Numbered from the stretch's first letter, positions 42,936 to 51,624 are shown. The stretch is DNA of 64,000 nt from Actinoplanes aureus (GCF_015704865.1 NZ_JADQTO010000002.1:372001-436000); one strand, 5' to 3'. Translations and numbers: made by a program. Notes: generated from the letters alone by a model not told the origin.

Positions 42936-42978
42936 CTACGGATCAGAAGGTTAGGGGTTCGAGTCCCTTCGGGCGCAC
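42936..42978 (+). repeat. tRNA-Arg(ACG) 3' end: attachment-site scar, copy 2
   Basis: Forty-three nucleotides identical to 31406-31448: anticodon loop, 3' side of the anticodon stem, T arm and GGGCGCAC acceptor strand. The 5' part of a tRNA is missing. Together with copy 1 it brackets 11.5 kb that holds the PilZ gene and the sugar regulon. Confidence 0.75.
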
Positions 42979-42983
42979 TTCTT

Positions 42984-43025
42984 AAAAAGGCCGTGACCTG
43001 CGGAAACGCGGATCACGGCCTTTTT
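42984..43025 (+). terminator. Rho-independent terminator behind att scar 2
   Basis: A perfect 13-bp stem AAAAAGGCCGTGA/TCACGGCCTTTTT with a 16-nt loop, a strong intrinsic terminator. It is homologous to the one at 31457-31494. Confidence 0.85.
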
Positions 43026-43066
43026 GTTTCCCATTCTTAGGCCACCAGAATCCCGTTAAGTGGGAC

Positions 43067-43088
43067 GTGGTGATCCTGTGGTGATCGG
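43067..43088 (+). repeat. GTGGTGATC doublet, copy 3
   Basis: GTGGTGATCCTGTGGTGATCGG, preceded by TCCCGTTAAGTGGGA as in copy 2. The next 280 nt up to the likely start at 43369 contain no separately supported gene. Confidence 0.5.
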
Positions 43089-43368
43089 TTGTTCTGGATT
43101 GGCCATCGGACCAGGGGCTTTAGGGAGTTCCGGCGCGTGGCGTTCTTGGCGGGCGCGCGTCCATGCCTCGCCATGGCCGCCGCGCCCTCCGGGCAGAACT
43201 GAACCAGCTGCCGGAGGCTTGAGTGCAGCGGAGGATCCGACAGAGAACGTTCCGCGGAGAGATCCAGATCATGGCGTCCTGCATGATGGCGGACATGCAG
43301 TTTTCACCACGGCTCCGGATCCGCAGAGCGTGCGACGGGGCTACAGCCTCGCATCGGTACCTGCTCCG

Positions 43369-44568
43369 GTGAGGAAGCCACGCGCGTTGGAGGGGCTCGG
43401 CCCGGTCCTGGCCGTGGTCGTCGCCGTTGCCGTCCTGGCAGGTGCGGTTGCCTGGGCGGATGCACCCGCGAAGCTAAGCCTCCACGGGGGATTCGTGGAT
43501 CTTTCCGCCTACCAGCACGGTGGCCGGCTCGTGCTTGACGGTCTGCCGCTCTACGGGTCCCGTGACCCGGTGACCGGGCTGCGGTTCACCTATCCGCCGT
43601 TCGCGGCGGTGGCGATGGTGCCGCTGGCGCTGCTGCCAGGCTGGTTGGCCACGGCGTTGTGGACTGCGGTGTCGGTAGGCGCGCTGGCGGGCGTCGTCCT
43701 GATGGTGTGCCGCGCGTATCGCCGTACCGTCTCTCGGTGGCTGGTCGCCCTGCTGACCGTTGGGGCGCTGGCTCTGGAACCGGTGTGGCAAAACCTGACC
43801 TTTGGCCAGGTCAACCTGTTGCTGATGGTGGCGGTCCTCATCGACCTGGTCGGGTCGGAACGGCGCTGGTCTGGCGTGCTCGTGGGTGTCGCAGCCGGTG
43901 TGAAACTGACCCCGCTCGTGTTCGTCGTGCTGTTGGTGCTGGTCGGTCGTCGGACGACTGCGGGACGGGCGCTCCTGGCCTTCGCCGGCACCGTCGCGAT
44001 CGGGTTCCTGATGATCCCCGGCTCGGCGAGGGCGTATTGGACCCACAATCTCATCAAGGCGGGCAGGGTCGGTCCCCCGGAGAATTCCCACAACCAATCG
44101 GTCTTCGGCGCGCTCACCCGGCTGTTCGACGGTCCGCCACCGACTCTGCTGTGGCTCGCGGTCGCCGGGCCGCTCGCTCTTGCGGTCGTGGTCGTCGGCG
44201 CCGTGTGGTGGCGCCGTGGCGACCGGGTGCTCGGCACCAGCTTGGGAGCGTTAGCCATGTTGCTCGCTTCGCCGGTCTCCTGGTCTCACCACTGGGTGTG
44301 GGCTGTGCCTGTCGGGCTGGTGCTATGGGAGCACGGCCGGTGGGCGGGCGTCGGGTGGATCGCGGTGTTCGTGGCGCGTCCGCTGGCGTGGCCACCGTGG
44401 GGTGACAGGCGCGAGTACAGGTGGGGCCTGGTCGAGCACATTCCCGGTAACGCCTACCTCCTCGCCGCCCTGGCCCTCTCCATCTGGGCGGTGGTGAAAC
44501 TCGGCAGTCGGGGCTGGCCGGCGCTCGAGCGGCGTCCGCTCCCCACGCTGACAAACTCCACGGTGTAG
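43369..44568 (+). CDS. GT87-type polyprenol-phosphate-mannose-dependent mannosyltransferase (DUF2029)
   Basis: A ~399-residue integral membrane protein if GTG 43369 is used; the frame is open to 43060 and GTG 43330 is another option, so the start is uncertain. It has about ten hydrophobic helices. Key features are the first periplasmic loop with FVDLSAYQHGG and LPLYGSRDPVTGLRFTYPPFAA (~50-85), typical of GT87 enzymes, and NLTFGQVNLLLM near 145-156. The C-terminal part has ASPVSWSHHWVWAVP (~303-317), the conserved S-W-x-H-H motif. These enzymes transfer mannose from polyprenyl-phosphate-mannose to cell-envelope lipids or glycans outside the membrane. It follows the second att scar, so its upstream region has been altered. 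Confidence 0.85.
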   Translation: MRKPRALEGLGPVLAVVVAVAVLAGAVAWADAPAKLSLHGGFVDLSAYQHGGRLVLDGLPLYGSRDPVTGLRFTYPPFAAVAMVPLALLPGWLATALWTAVSVGALAGVVLMVCRAYRRTVSRWLVALLTVGALALEPVWQNLTFGQVNLLLMVAVLIDLVGSERRWSGVLVGVAAGVKLTPLVFVVLLVLVGRRTTAGRALLAFAGTVAIGFLMIPGSARAYWTHNLIKAGRVGPPENSHNQSVFGALTRLFDGPPPTLLWLAVAGPLALAVVVVGAVWWRRGDRVLGTSLGALAMLLASPVSWSHHWVWAVPVGLVLWEHGRWAGVGWIAVFVARPLAWPPWGDRREYRWGLVEHIPGNAYLLAALALSIWAVVKLGSRGWPALERRPLPTLTNSTV

Positions 44569-44819
44569 GCCTCGAAGTTGGGGCTGAACGATCACCCCCG
44601 TCGCCGGGGAGAAGGCTTACCTCTACGTTGACAACGCCGGCCGCCACAGGATCTTCGTGCCCGCTCGGCGGCGCGACTCCGCAGGTGCCAGTGGGCTGAA
44701 CACCCGGACACCTCGTATCTCGATGCGAATCCTACGTCGCCAAGCTCAGTGACTGCCCCGCCCGGATCAACTCCACGCTCGACAGGGCCTGAACCTGTTT
44801 TCACCCCCGGCACCTACTT

Positions 44820-45218
44820 GCTCAACGCCGTGGCCTGCTCGCCGGCGAGGGCATCACCGCTTGGGTGGTGTCGATGCCGTGCCGGGGATGGTTCGCCCAG
44901 CAGCCCACCGCCTGCCAGGACGAGGTGCTGCCGCCGCCGGTGCGCCCGCCGGTCAGCGTCGAGGCCGGGATCGGCCAGGGCTGGCGCGACATCGGCGGCG
45001 ACGCTGGGCGCATCATCAGCCTGGAGCACTTCGGCGCCTCTGCCGACCACCAGCGGGTCTACCAGGAGTTCGGCATCACCGCCGAAGCCGTCGCTCAGGC
45101 GGCCCGCGACAGCATCCACGCCACCTCCGGCCTGGTCCGTCCCGGCGGCGACCAGCAGACCGCCTCCCGATCACGGGCGGCGCCGGCGATCGGCCCGAGT
45201 GACGTACGTCCCGTTTAG
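44820..45218 (+). pseudogene. C-terminal remnant of a transketolase
   Basis: The frame reads LLAGEGITAWVVSMPCRGWF, then VSVEAGIGQGWRDIGGDAGR, then ISLEHFGASADHQRVYQEFG: the transketolase C-terminal domain with its conserved SVEAG and EHFGASA motifs. The thiamine-diphosphate-binding and pyrimidine domains (about 550 residues) are absent, and no start codon or ribosome-binding site fits. The last ~25 residues diverge. A decayed gene end. Confidence 0.8.
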
Positions 45219-45340
45219 AGGAATTCAATCAGGGCATTCATTTAATTGACGGCGATAAATAGTCATCGCCTGCAAAGCTTTCTCAACCCCGTGCCGTCAG
45301 AGCGGTAGCGGTCCACGCATAGTCGGCTCCTGGAGACATC

Positions 45341-45637
45341 ATGTCCAGCACCACCACCAACCGCACCGACGCTTCCGTGAACGGGACGCTGCGTCGTCGT
45401 TCGACCGAGACCAAGGCCGCGTTCAAGACCACCGAGTTCATCGCGTACGTGGTCATCACGGTCGCTGTCCTGATCGCCTCCCTGGTGGTCGACGGCAACG
45501 GCAACGGCGACAACGGCGCCGGCGGCGACTACTTCCGTGCCGACCGCGCCTGGTTCTACGTCGTGCTGCTGACCATCGGCTACCTGGTCAGCCGCGGCCT
45601 GGCGAAGTCCGGCAGCCGCGACCACGCCGACGCCTGA
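45341..45637 (+). CDS. Small two-helix membrane protein
   Basis: A 98-residue protein with a hydrophilic N terminus, a membrane helix at ~33-50 (FIAYVVITVAVLIASLVV), a glycine/asparagine-rich external loop (DGNGNGDNGAGG), and a second helix at ~70-85. Highly similar small proteins are common in actinomycetes, function unknown. ATG 45341 lies behind CTCCTGGAGACATC, and a strong hairpin follows the stop. Confidence 0.75.
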   Translation: MSSTTTNRTDASVNGTLRRRSTETKAAFKTTEFIAYVVITVAVLIASLVVDGNGNGDNGAGGDYFRADRAWFYVVLLTIGYLVSRGLAKSGSRDHADA

Positions 45638-45648
45638 CGAGCGCTGAC

Positions 45649-45683
45649 GACCGCCGCCGACCCCCGACGGGGCGGCGGCGGTC
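45649..45683 (+). terminator. GC-rich hairpin terminator
   Basis: GACCGCCGCCGA ... GGCGGCGGCGGTC directly after the small membrane gene, followed by GCGTTTCCCC. It separates that gene from the kinase-family gene. Confidence 0.65.
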
Positions 45684-45712
45684 GCGTTTCCCCTATTGAA
45701 AAGGACTTTCCC

Positions 45713-46681
45713 GTGGACGTCATGACCAGTACGGGCCCCCTACGAACAGCCGTCGTGGTGAACCCGGTGAAGGTGCCCGACCTCGACGAACTGCGCCGCG
45801 CCATCACCGACGCTCTCACCGCCGAGGGCTGGCCGGAACCGATGTGGCTCGAGACCACCGTCGACGACCCCGGCGCCGGCCAGACCACCCGAGCCGTCCG
45901 CGACGGCGCCGAACTCGTCTTCGCCTGCGGCGGCGACGGCACCGTGATGGCCTGCGTGACCGCCCTCGCCGGCTCCGACGTCGCCCTGGCCGTGCTGCCC
46001 GCCGGCACCGGCAACCTCCTGGCTGCCAACTTGGGACTCGCAGGCGACCTCGCCACCGGCCTCGAAGTCGTCCTGCAAGGCGGACGCCGCCGCATTGACG
46101 TGGGCGCGGTCGGCGAGCAGAACTTCGCGGTGATGGCCGGCATGGGCTTCGACGCCCACATGCTCGACGCCACCAACGACACCGCCAAGAAACACATCGG
46201 CTGGCTCGCCTACGCCGCCGGAGCCGCCCAGCACCTGCGCGACCGCCCCATGCACCTGCGCATCACACTGGACGACAAGCCGTCCTTCACCCGCCGGCCC
46301 CGCACCGTCATCGTCGGCAACGTCGGCCGGTTGCAGGGCGGCATGCGACTGCTCAACGACGCACAACCCGACGACGGGCTGCTCGACGTCGCCATCCTCA
46401 GCCCTCGTACCCTGCGCCACTGGGCCGCCCTCGGCTGGGGCGTGCTGCGCCGCAAACACCGCGTGCCGCGCATGGAGACCTACACCGCCACCCGCGTGCA
46501 GATCCGCAGCAAGCGCGCGCAGCCACGCCAACTCGACGGCGACCTCATCGACCCCGGCAAGGAGCTGACGGTCACCGTACGACCGAAGGCTCTGTTGCTC
46601 TGCGTGCCCCAACCCGCCACCGACCCCGACCTCACCCACGACGCGGCCGCGGTCGAGCGCGACGCCCGCGAGCTGCGTTGA
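45713..46681 (+). CDS. Diacylglycerol kinase-family lipid kinase
   Basis: A 322-residue protein; GTG 45713 has AAAAGGA 8-13 nt upstream, ATG 45722 is the alternative. The catalytic nucleotide-binding motif is ACGGDGTVMACVTALAG (~71-87) followed by VLPAGTGNLLAANLGL (~100-115), the DAGK_cat signature shared with DgkB, YegS and sphingosine-kinase-like enzymes. The C-terminal beta domain ends with QLDGDLI (~275), the usual closing motif. It probably phosphorylates a lipid at the membrane face. Single gene; no operon partner. Confidence 0.9.
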   Translation: MDVMTSTGPLRTAVVVNPVKVPDLDELRRAITDALTAEGWPEPMWLETTVDDPGAGQTTRAVRDGAELVFACGGDGTVMACVTALAGSDVALAVLPAGTGNLLAANLGLAGDLATGLEVVLQGGRRRIDVGAVGEQNFAVMAGMGFDAHMLDATNDTAKKHIGWLAYAAGAAQHLRDRPMHLRITLDDKPSFTRRPRTVIVGNVGRLQGGMRLLNDAQPDDGLLDVAILSPRTLRHWAALGWGVLRRKHRVPRMETYTATRVQIRSKRAQPRQLDGDLIDPGKELTVTVRPKALLLCVPQPATDPDLTHDAAAVERDARELR

Positions 46682-46768
46682 TCCGGGATCTCTACCGGTG
46701 ATGCGAGCGGACGCGTTGTTCGGACGGCTCACGGCGGCGGTTCCGCAGAGGTGACGTGCCGCCCATAG

Positions 46769-47417
46769 GTGCTACACACCCTCGCTACACCTTTCGCGTC
46801 TATGCTGCCTCGCTTGACCGGCAGCGGGGGGAGCGGTGTGGATCTCAGCGATGTGCTGCTCGCGGTCGAGCGGGCCGCCCCGGCCGACGCCCTGGAGCCG
46901 GTGACTCGCAGCATCGGCAGCCATCTCGAGGCGTTGTGGGTGTCGTTCCTGGTTGCGGACATGTGGTCGCGCCCTGGTTCGGCTGCCCCACGTACCGATC
47001 GGCGCAGTACCGGACGCCCGGCGGCAGGGTTAGGACGTCGCGGTGGTGTTGCCCACCCCGCTGCTGATCCGCGACGCCACCGCCCGGCCCGTGCCGCTTC
47101 CGGCCAATCGGCCCTTCGGAGTGCTACGCCACCGCCCTTACCGGGAGGCGCAGATCGCGTTGCAGCCAGGCGACCGGCTGGTGATGGTCACTGACGGCAT
47201 GCTGGAACGAGGCGCCGCCCTGGACCTGCCCGTGCGCATGCAGCAACTGAGCGGTCAACACCCTCGCGAAGTAGTCCGCGTCCTCGACGTCGCCGGACCC
47301 ACCCTGTCCGACGACGCCTGCCTGCTGGTCCTCGACTGGCATGGCGGCCACGGCACCATCCGCCACACCGCCGCCGACCTCCACCGCAGCAGCACACCCG
47401 CCACCGCAGCCGCGTAA
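46769..47417 (+). pseudogene. SpoIIE/PP2C-type phosphatase, internally deleted and frameshifted
   Basis: The first piece, DLSDVLLAVERAAPADALEP to VSFLVAD (to ~46960), matches the N-terminal region of actinobacterial PP2C/SpoIIE phosphatases with GAF-like domain. The frame then shifts to VRLPHVPIGAVPDARRQG and stops. From 47043 another frame gives the end of the phosphatase domain (PYREAQIALQPGDRLVMVTD, then GMLERGAALDLPVRMQQL). The central ~150-200 residues, including the metal-binding aspartates, are missing. The product cannot be active. Confidence 0.75.
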
Positions 47418-47733
47418 CCACCGGCGAACGCCCCGGGGACGCACTACCGCGCCACAGCAGAGGCGTTGTGCTGTCCAGCGTCAGGTCGTTTCAAGCGACG
47501 GACGCCGCAGTGCACGCCACGAGTTTGTCGGATCGGGTGACCACGTTGCGGCCCGGTCGACCGGCAGCAGGGCTTACACGTGGCAACATCGCGGGGAAGC
47601 CATGACCGGCGGCAGTTGACGCATCCGGAACCGCCCGTGCGTGCACGGCGCATGAGCGGCACCCATCGCGGGCACAGCACCGTCCACCGGCACCGCACCC
47701 ACTCCCACCAGCGCGCACGACGAAGGACTCACC
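47418..47733. other. Gap without a supported gene
   Basis: About 316 nt between the phosphatase remnant and the small gene at 47734. Open frames are present on both strands but show no recognisable motif. AAGGACTCACC at its end serves as the ribosome-binding site for 47734. Confidence 0.4.
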
Positions 47734-48006
47734 ATGACCGCCACTGCGCACGAGGTCGCCGAAAAACTGAATCGCGCCTTCGACGAACCGTCCATGACGA
47801 TGGCGATCCTTCTGGCCGACGTCATTCCGGCGCTCGCGGAGTTCGATCAGGAGGCCACCACGGCGGCGGACCCGGACAGCTACCGTGACCGGATCGTCCT
47901 GTACGACGGCAGCATCATCCTCTACGACAGCCGTACTGAACGTTGGGCCGTCAGCAGCGCCGAAGAGGTTGCCGCATCCGACAAGCGGCGCATGACCTCA
48001 CCGTGA
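47734..48006 (+). CDS. Small hypothetical protein
   Basis: A 90-residue acidic protein from ATG 47734 with AAGGA 10-14 nt upstream. A helix (HEVAEKLNRAFDEPSM) is followed by RDRIVLYDGSIILYDSRTERWAV, a strand-turn-strand with tyrosines. Composition is that of a real gene, but no family is recognised. Confidence 0.55.
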   Translation: MTATAHEVAEKLNRAFDEPSMTMAILLADVIPALAEFDQEATTAADPDSYRDRIVLYDGSIILYDSRTERWAVSSAEEVAASDKRRMTSP

Positions 48007-48331
48007 GCTCCCGTCCCGCGGCTACATGATCAGGAGCAGCCGGAGCAGACACCGCGCTGACCAGGTGCTGTGGTCTGCGCAGTGGGCGGGAAGCGCACCA
48101 TCTTCGATGCGTGCCGAAGCTGGAAGCCACGGCTCAGGAAATCTATGTCGAACCCACTAGACTTTCTCGGTATGGCCGGTTAGTGTTTCTCCCGTTGACA
48201 GCAAAGATCGTTGAAGACGCAGACGTAGCAGTCCGAGCGTCAAGCAGGGCCGGGAATGTTCGCGGCTCGCTCGGCACCGCAATGGAGTGCACGACCGCAC
48301 CCCAGCAAAACTAGTTATTGGCAAGACAAGA
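48007..48331. other. Gap before the hairpin repeats
   Basis: About 325 nt with lower GC than its surroundings. No supported gene on either strand. It leads into the tandem hairpin units. Confidence 0.4.
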
Positions 48332-48397
48332 CCTTGACGTAATTCCAGGTCAGGGCACATGCAGGCAGGGCTGATGCGGGTTCAGGGTTCTGCCTGA
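48332..48397 (+). repeat. Two-hairpin tandem unit, copy 1
   Basis: CCTTGAC-N10-GTCAGGG (48332-48355) followed by TCAGG-GTTCTG-CCTGA (48382-48397), with shared flanking words (GGGCTGATGC, CTGATGCA). Copy 2 starts 127 nt later. Non-coding; could be a structured RNA or repeated protein-binding site. Confidence 0.55.
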
Positions 48398-48458
48398 TGC
48401 AATCGAAGAAGAAGTACGTAGTACCGCACGCTGTAAGACAGTGAAGTAGCAGTCAAGA

Positions 48459-48522
48459 CCTTGACGAAGTTCCAGGTCAAGGCACACAGGTAGGGCCGAT
48501 GCACGTTCAGGGCTTTGCCTGA
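48459..48522 (+). repeat. Two-hairpin tandem unit, copy 2
   Basis: CCTTGAC-N10-GTCAAGG (48459-48482, perfect 7-bp arms) followed by TCAGG-GCTTTG-CCTGA (48507-48522). Where copy 1 and copy 2 differ in the loop or arm, pairing is kept or improved. Confidence 0.55.
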
Positions 48523-48827
48523 TGCAGGAACGATCTGCCGTACGTGCGGGGCCATGAAGTTTGCGTGGGGCTCCGACACCGGCAGAGGCACTACAGCAGC
48601 ACAGGTATTGGAAGCAGAGGAAAGGGAGGGTTCAGCACCGTTGGATCGCCCGCCGTCAGGACGCAGTTCTGGTTCTGGGGTGGACACCGCAGTCTCCATC
48701 GAACGTGAGGTGGTCTCCGGTCACGCTTATGCGATCCTCGCACCGCAAGCCGCTGAAGTTCGCGGCCGGTGTGGATACGACAAGCCGACGAACCTGTCGG
48801 TAAATGGTGTAGTAAACCCGTAGCCCT

Positions 48828-48855
48828 GGGCCCCGGCGCTTCCGCGCCGGGGCCC
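48828..48855 (+). terminator. Strong GC hairpin before the MerR-like gene
   Basis: GGGCCCCGGCGC-TTCC-GCGCCGGGGCCC, a perfect 12-bp stem with a 4-nt loop, but no T-run follows. It lies 8 nt upstream of the GGAGGT ribosome-binding site, so it may act as a terminator for upstream transcription or as an mRNA structure in the leader. Confidence 0.5.
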
Positions 48856-48874
48856 TCGTCATGGAGGTATCTGT

Positions 48875-49195
48875 ATGGCCCAACCGGATGACCTGCTCGA
48901 CGATGAGGATTACCCCGCCTACACGATGGGTCGCGCCGCGGAGATCACCGGCGCCTCGCAGGACTTCCTGCGCCGACTCGACGAGGCCAAACTGATCACC
49001 CCGTTCCGGTCCCGTGGCGGGCACCGTCGCTACTCCCGCTACCAGTTGCGTCTCGCCGCACGGGCCCGGGAAATGGTCGACCGCGGCACCGCCCTGGAAG
49101 CCGCCTGCCGGATCATCATCCTCGAGAACCAGCTCGACGACGCTCTCCGGCTCAACCAGCGCTATCAGCACCGACGGCACGCGGACGCTGCCTGA
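48875..49195 (+). CDS. MerR-family-like transcriptional regulator (short)
   Basis: A 106-residue protein from ATG 48875 with a perfect GGAGGT 7 nt upstream. The MerR-type winged helix-turn-helix is clear: AYTMGRAAEITGASQDFLRR, then GGHRRYSRYQLRLAARAREM (~15-70). A short dimerisation helix follows (~75-100, IIILENQLDDALRLNQRY). There is no effector domain or metal-binding cysteine, so it is a small, HspR-like or constitutive regulator. Its target is not apparent. Confidence 0.82.
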   Translation: MAQPDDLLDDEDYPAYTMGRAAEITGASQDFLRRLDEAKLITPFRSRGGHRRYSRYQLRLAARAREMVDRGTALEAACRIIILENQLDDALRLNQRYQHRRHADAA

Positions 49196-49384
49196 CTTAT
49201 GTCGCCCGACGGTCCTTCTCCAGCACGAGAGGGACCGTTTGTCGTACCGCCCCACGCGGATCTGCACCATGCGCCGACGGACCTCAGTGGCCTATGGATC
49301 AGATGCCTTCTGTTCGTGGTTGCTATCAGCCCTCGAGGGAGCGCTCAGTCGCGCCGCCCGCGGATCCCGACCACGCGCTCCTCG

Positions 49385-49753
49385 TTTTCTCGGATGATCG
49401 CCTGGTTCCTCACCAACGGCTATGGCCCGGAACAGGTCGTCACGGACTGCGGCATCAACGTGGGCGGTGGCCGGGTCCCGGATCTGACGGTGGGGGCAGA
49501 GGGCATGCCGCGTCCGGCTCGCCGAGCTACGCCGGCACGGCTGGACTACTACTAGCCGTCGAAGTGGTATCCCCGCGGTTCCGAAGTGGTCGACCGGGTG
49601 ATCAAGACAGCGGAATACGCCAAGGCCGGGATTCCGGGTTACTGGATCGTCGAGCGCGACAGCGTCACTACCGTGCACCGGCACCGCCTGAACACCGATA
49701 GCGGTGAGTACGAGCCGGATCCCGCGGGCCGCAGCCCATCGCGTGGTTGCTGA
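49385..49753 (+). pseudogene. Uma2-family nuclease-like gene, frameshifted and truncated
   Basis: Segments of a Uma2 (DUF820, PD-(D/E)XK-like) protein appear in different frames: PDLTVGAEG near 49480, AVEVVSPR near 49560, and after a frame change SEVVDRVIKTAEYAKAGIPG, then YWIVERD (49580-49665), the family's most conserved region. The N-terminal part is missing and a stop interrupts the middle. The frame ends at TGA 49751-49753. Uma2 genes are very common in actinomycetes and often decayed. Confidence 0.75.
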
Positions 49754-49943
49754 CTACCGTTTCTGAGATCTCCTGAGCTGCCCCGCCATTCGACCTCCGA
49801 GGCGCCGTTGGCGTCCGAGGTGCGAGTCTCCGTCAATCTATGGGCGGCAGCCTTGGACTGATCAGGAATGGAGAAGTAAGGCCGCGGCATTCCCCGTTAG
49901 CTTCATCGGGACGCTGTCGACGACGACGAAGGAGCAGACTCTA

Positions 49944-50399
49944 GTGAGCCCAGCCTCGAATTCCAGTAAGGATGGCCTCTCCGAGGCCGAGCGCGCCGCA
50001 GTCAAGGACCGCGCGGCGGAGGTGCGGTCGCAGGCGCGCCGGGCGAAGAGCGCGGACAGGGCGGCGGCCGACGAGAGGGACGTGCTGGCGAAGATCGCCG
50101 AAATGGCACAACCGGACCGCGGGGTGGCCGAGCGCCTGCACGCGATCATCAAGGAAACCGTTCCGGAGCTGGCGCCGAAGCTGTGGTACAGCCAGCCGGC
50201 CTACGCCCTGGGCGGGAAGGTGATCTGCTTCTTCCGCAGCGGCCAGGCTGACAAGGAGCGCTACTCGACGTTCGGCTTCTCGACGGAGGCGAAACTCGAC
50301 GAGGCCCGCGGCCTGTGGGCGACGTCGTTCGCGCTGACGGACCTGAGCGACGAGGCCGAGGCGATGATCCGGCCGTTGCTGAAGAAGGCCGTGGGTTGA
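49944..50399 (+). CDS. DUF1801 family protein
   Basis: A 151-residue protein from GTG 49944. A charged helical N terminus (~1-45) precedes the DUF1801 core: VAERLHAIIKETVPELAPKL, then WYSQPAYALGGKVICFFRSG, then a helical C terminus (~120-150). DUF1801 proteins share the YdhG-like fold and are uncharacterised in most bacteria. It is followed 2 nt later by a decayed VOC gene, possibly once co-transcribed. Confidence 0.82.
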   Translation: MSPASNSSKDGLSEAERAAVKDRAAEVRSQARRAKSADRAAADERDVLAKIAEMAQPDRGVAERLHAIIKETVPELAPKLWYSQPAYALGGKVICFFRSGQADKERYSTFGFSTEAKLDEARGLWATSFALTDLSDEAEAMIRPLLKKAVG

Positions 50400-50401
50400 G
50401 C

Positions 50402-50769
50402 ATGCTGCTGCCCGACGTGATCACGCTCGGCGCGGCCGACGTCCGAGCCGCGCAGGCGTTCTACGCGTCGGTGTTCTCGCCAACCGCCGTCCGCCACGGC
50501 GACGAGCGGGTGGAGCTGGATCTGCACGGTGTCGCCCAGTTGGCGGTGTGCCCGGTCGAGGTACTGGCCGCACGGGCGGGAACCGAGCCCACGGCCCCGG
50601 GCTATCGCGGCTACGTCCTCAGCTACATCGTCGGCCAGCCTGTGACGTACGGAATACCCTCGATGCCGCCGCGCGGCACGGGGCGACCATCCGCAAACCC
50701 GCCAAGAAGGCGTTGTTCGCCGGCTTCTCCGCCGTCTTCCAGGCATTGACGGCGCGGTGTCGCCTATGA
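50402..50769 (+). pseudogene. VOC/glyoxalase-superfamily gene, frameshifted
   Basis: Begins at ATG 50402 with ITLGAADVRAAQAFYASVFS and reaches GYVLSYIVGQP, a typical VOC first half. Past ~50640 the continuation is in another frame (VRNTLDAAARHGATIRKPAK, then KALFAGFSAVF), and the usual C-terminal PDG-x-x-WE metal/ligand motif is missing. The 3' end overlaps the convergent acyltransferase gene. An inactivated gene. Confidence 0.75.
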
Positions 50770-51417
50770 GTGTCGTCCCGCCGCTGCCACCGGCGCTACG
50801 GCGCGGAGTTCGGCGGTCAGCCTGATGGCTAGTTCCAACGCGGATTCCGACGGCGACGACGGTGTGGGTTCGAAGAATGTCACCTTCAGCCGTGGGCGTC
50901 GCGGAAAACGGGCGATGTCCACGGTCCCGGAGACCGCCGCGCAGACGATGCGGGCCTGCGGCACGGCCTGAGCAAGGCGTCCGGCACCGCTTCGGGCACG
51001 CAGCTGCCTGCCTTGTGAGCGGGTGCCTTCCGGGAAGATCCCGAGGCAGCCGCCGGCGGAAAGGCACTGCACCGCGGCATCCAGCGCGTCCGTGTCGGCC
51101 TGGCCGCGCCGGACGGGGATCTGTCCCATCCCGTCGAGCACGCGACGGAGCAGCGGATTCTTCCAGAGCGATGACTTGGCGAGGGCCTGGATCTGCCGGT
51201 GCCGGCGAGCGGCGAACGCGATGACCACCGGGTCCCACGCGCTGTCGTGGTTGGCCGGGACGATCGTCGCGCCGTGCATCGGGAGGTGGTGCAAGCCGAC
51301 CACCTCGAGGCGGCCCCACCAGCGGACGATCGGTCCAGCCGCCGCCATGACCGCTCGGTAGACCGGCGGGATCCGGCTGGCGTCGTTCGTAGCAGCGGCA
51401 GGACGATTGCGCTTCAT
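50764..51417 (-). CDS. 1-acyl-glycerol-3-phosphate acyltransferase-like (PlsC family)
   Basis: A 217-residue protein. The acyltransferase HX4D motif is NHDSAWD (H57, D62), the second block is around residues 95-105 (MGQIPVRRG), and the FPEGTRS motif (~128-134) follows at the usual spacing. These place it in the PlsC/lysophospholipid acyltransferase family, which transfers acyl chains to lysophosphatidic acid or other acceptors at the membrane. There is no clear transmembrane helix besides the N-terminal hydrophobic stretch (~17-30). The gene is monocistronic. Confidence 0.9.
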   Translation of the reverse strand: MKRNRPAAATNDASRIPPVYRAVMAAAGPIVRWWGRLEVVGLHHLPMHGATIVPANHDSAWDPVVIAFAARRHRQIQALAKSSLWKNPLLRRVLDGMGQIPVRRGQADTDALDAAVQCLSAGGCLGIFPEGTRSQGRQLRARSGAGRLAQAVPQARIVCAAVSGTVDIARFPRRPRLKVTFFEPTPSSPSESALELAIRLTAELRAVAPVAAAGRHS

Positions 51418-51624
51418 GGCTCACTCTCACTGTCCAGGCCAATGCCGTTTCACCAGCGGCCGCTTGCTGGTTTGCTCGCGAATACCGTCCTCACAACGCA
51501 GAGACGGCGACTCACCCGGCATTGTCTAACAGGTGGAGCGGCCCTCAGCAACGCGACGGCAGCGTGGTGTGGCGTCAGCAAGCTCTGGCGTCGAGCGATT
51601 GCTTGCTGCCCACAGATCAGAAGG

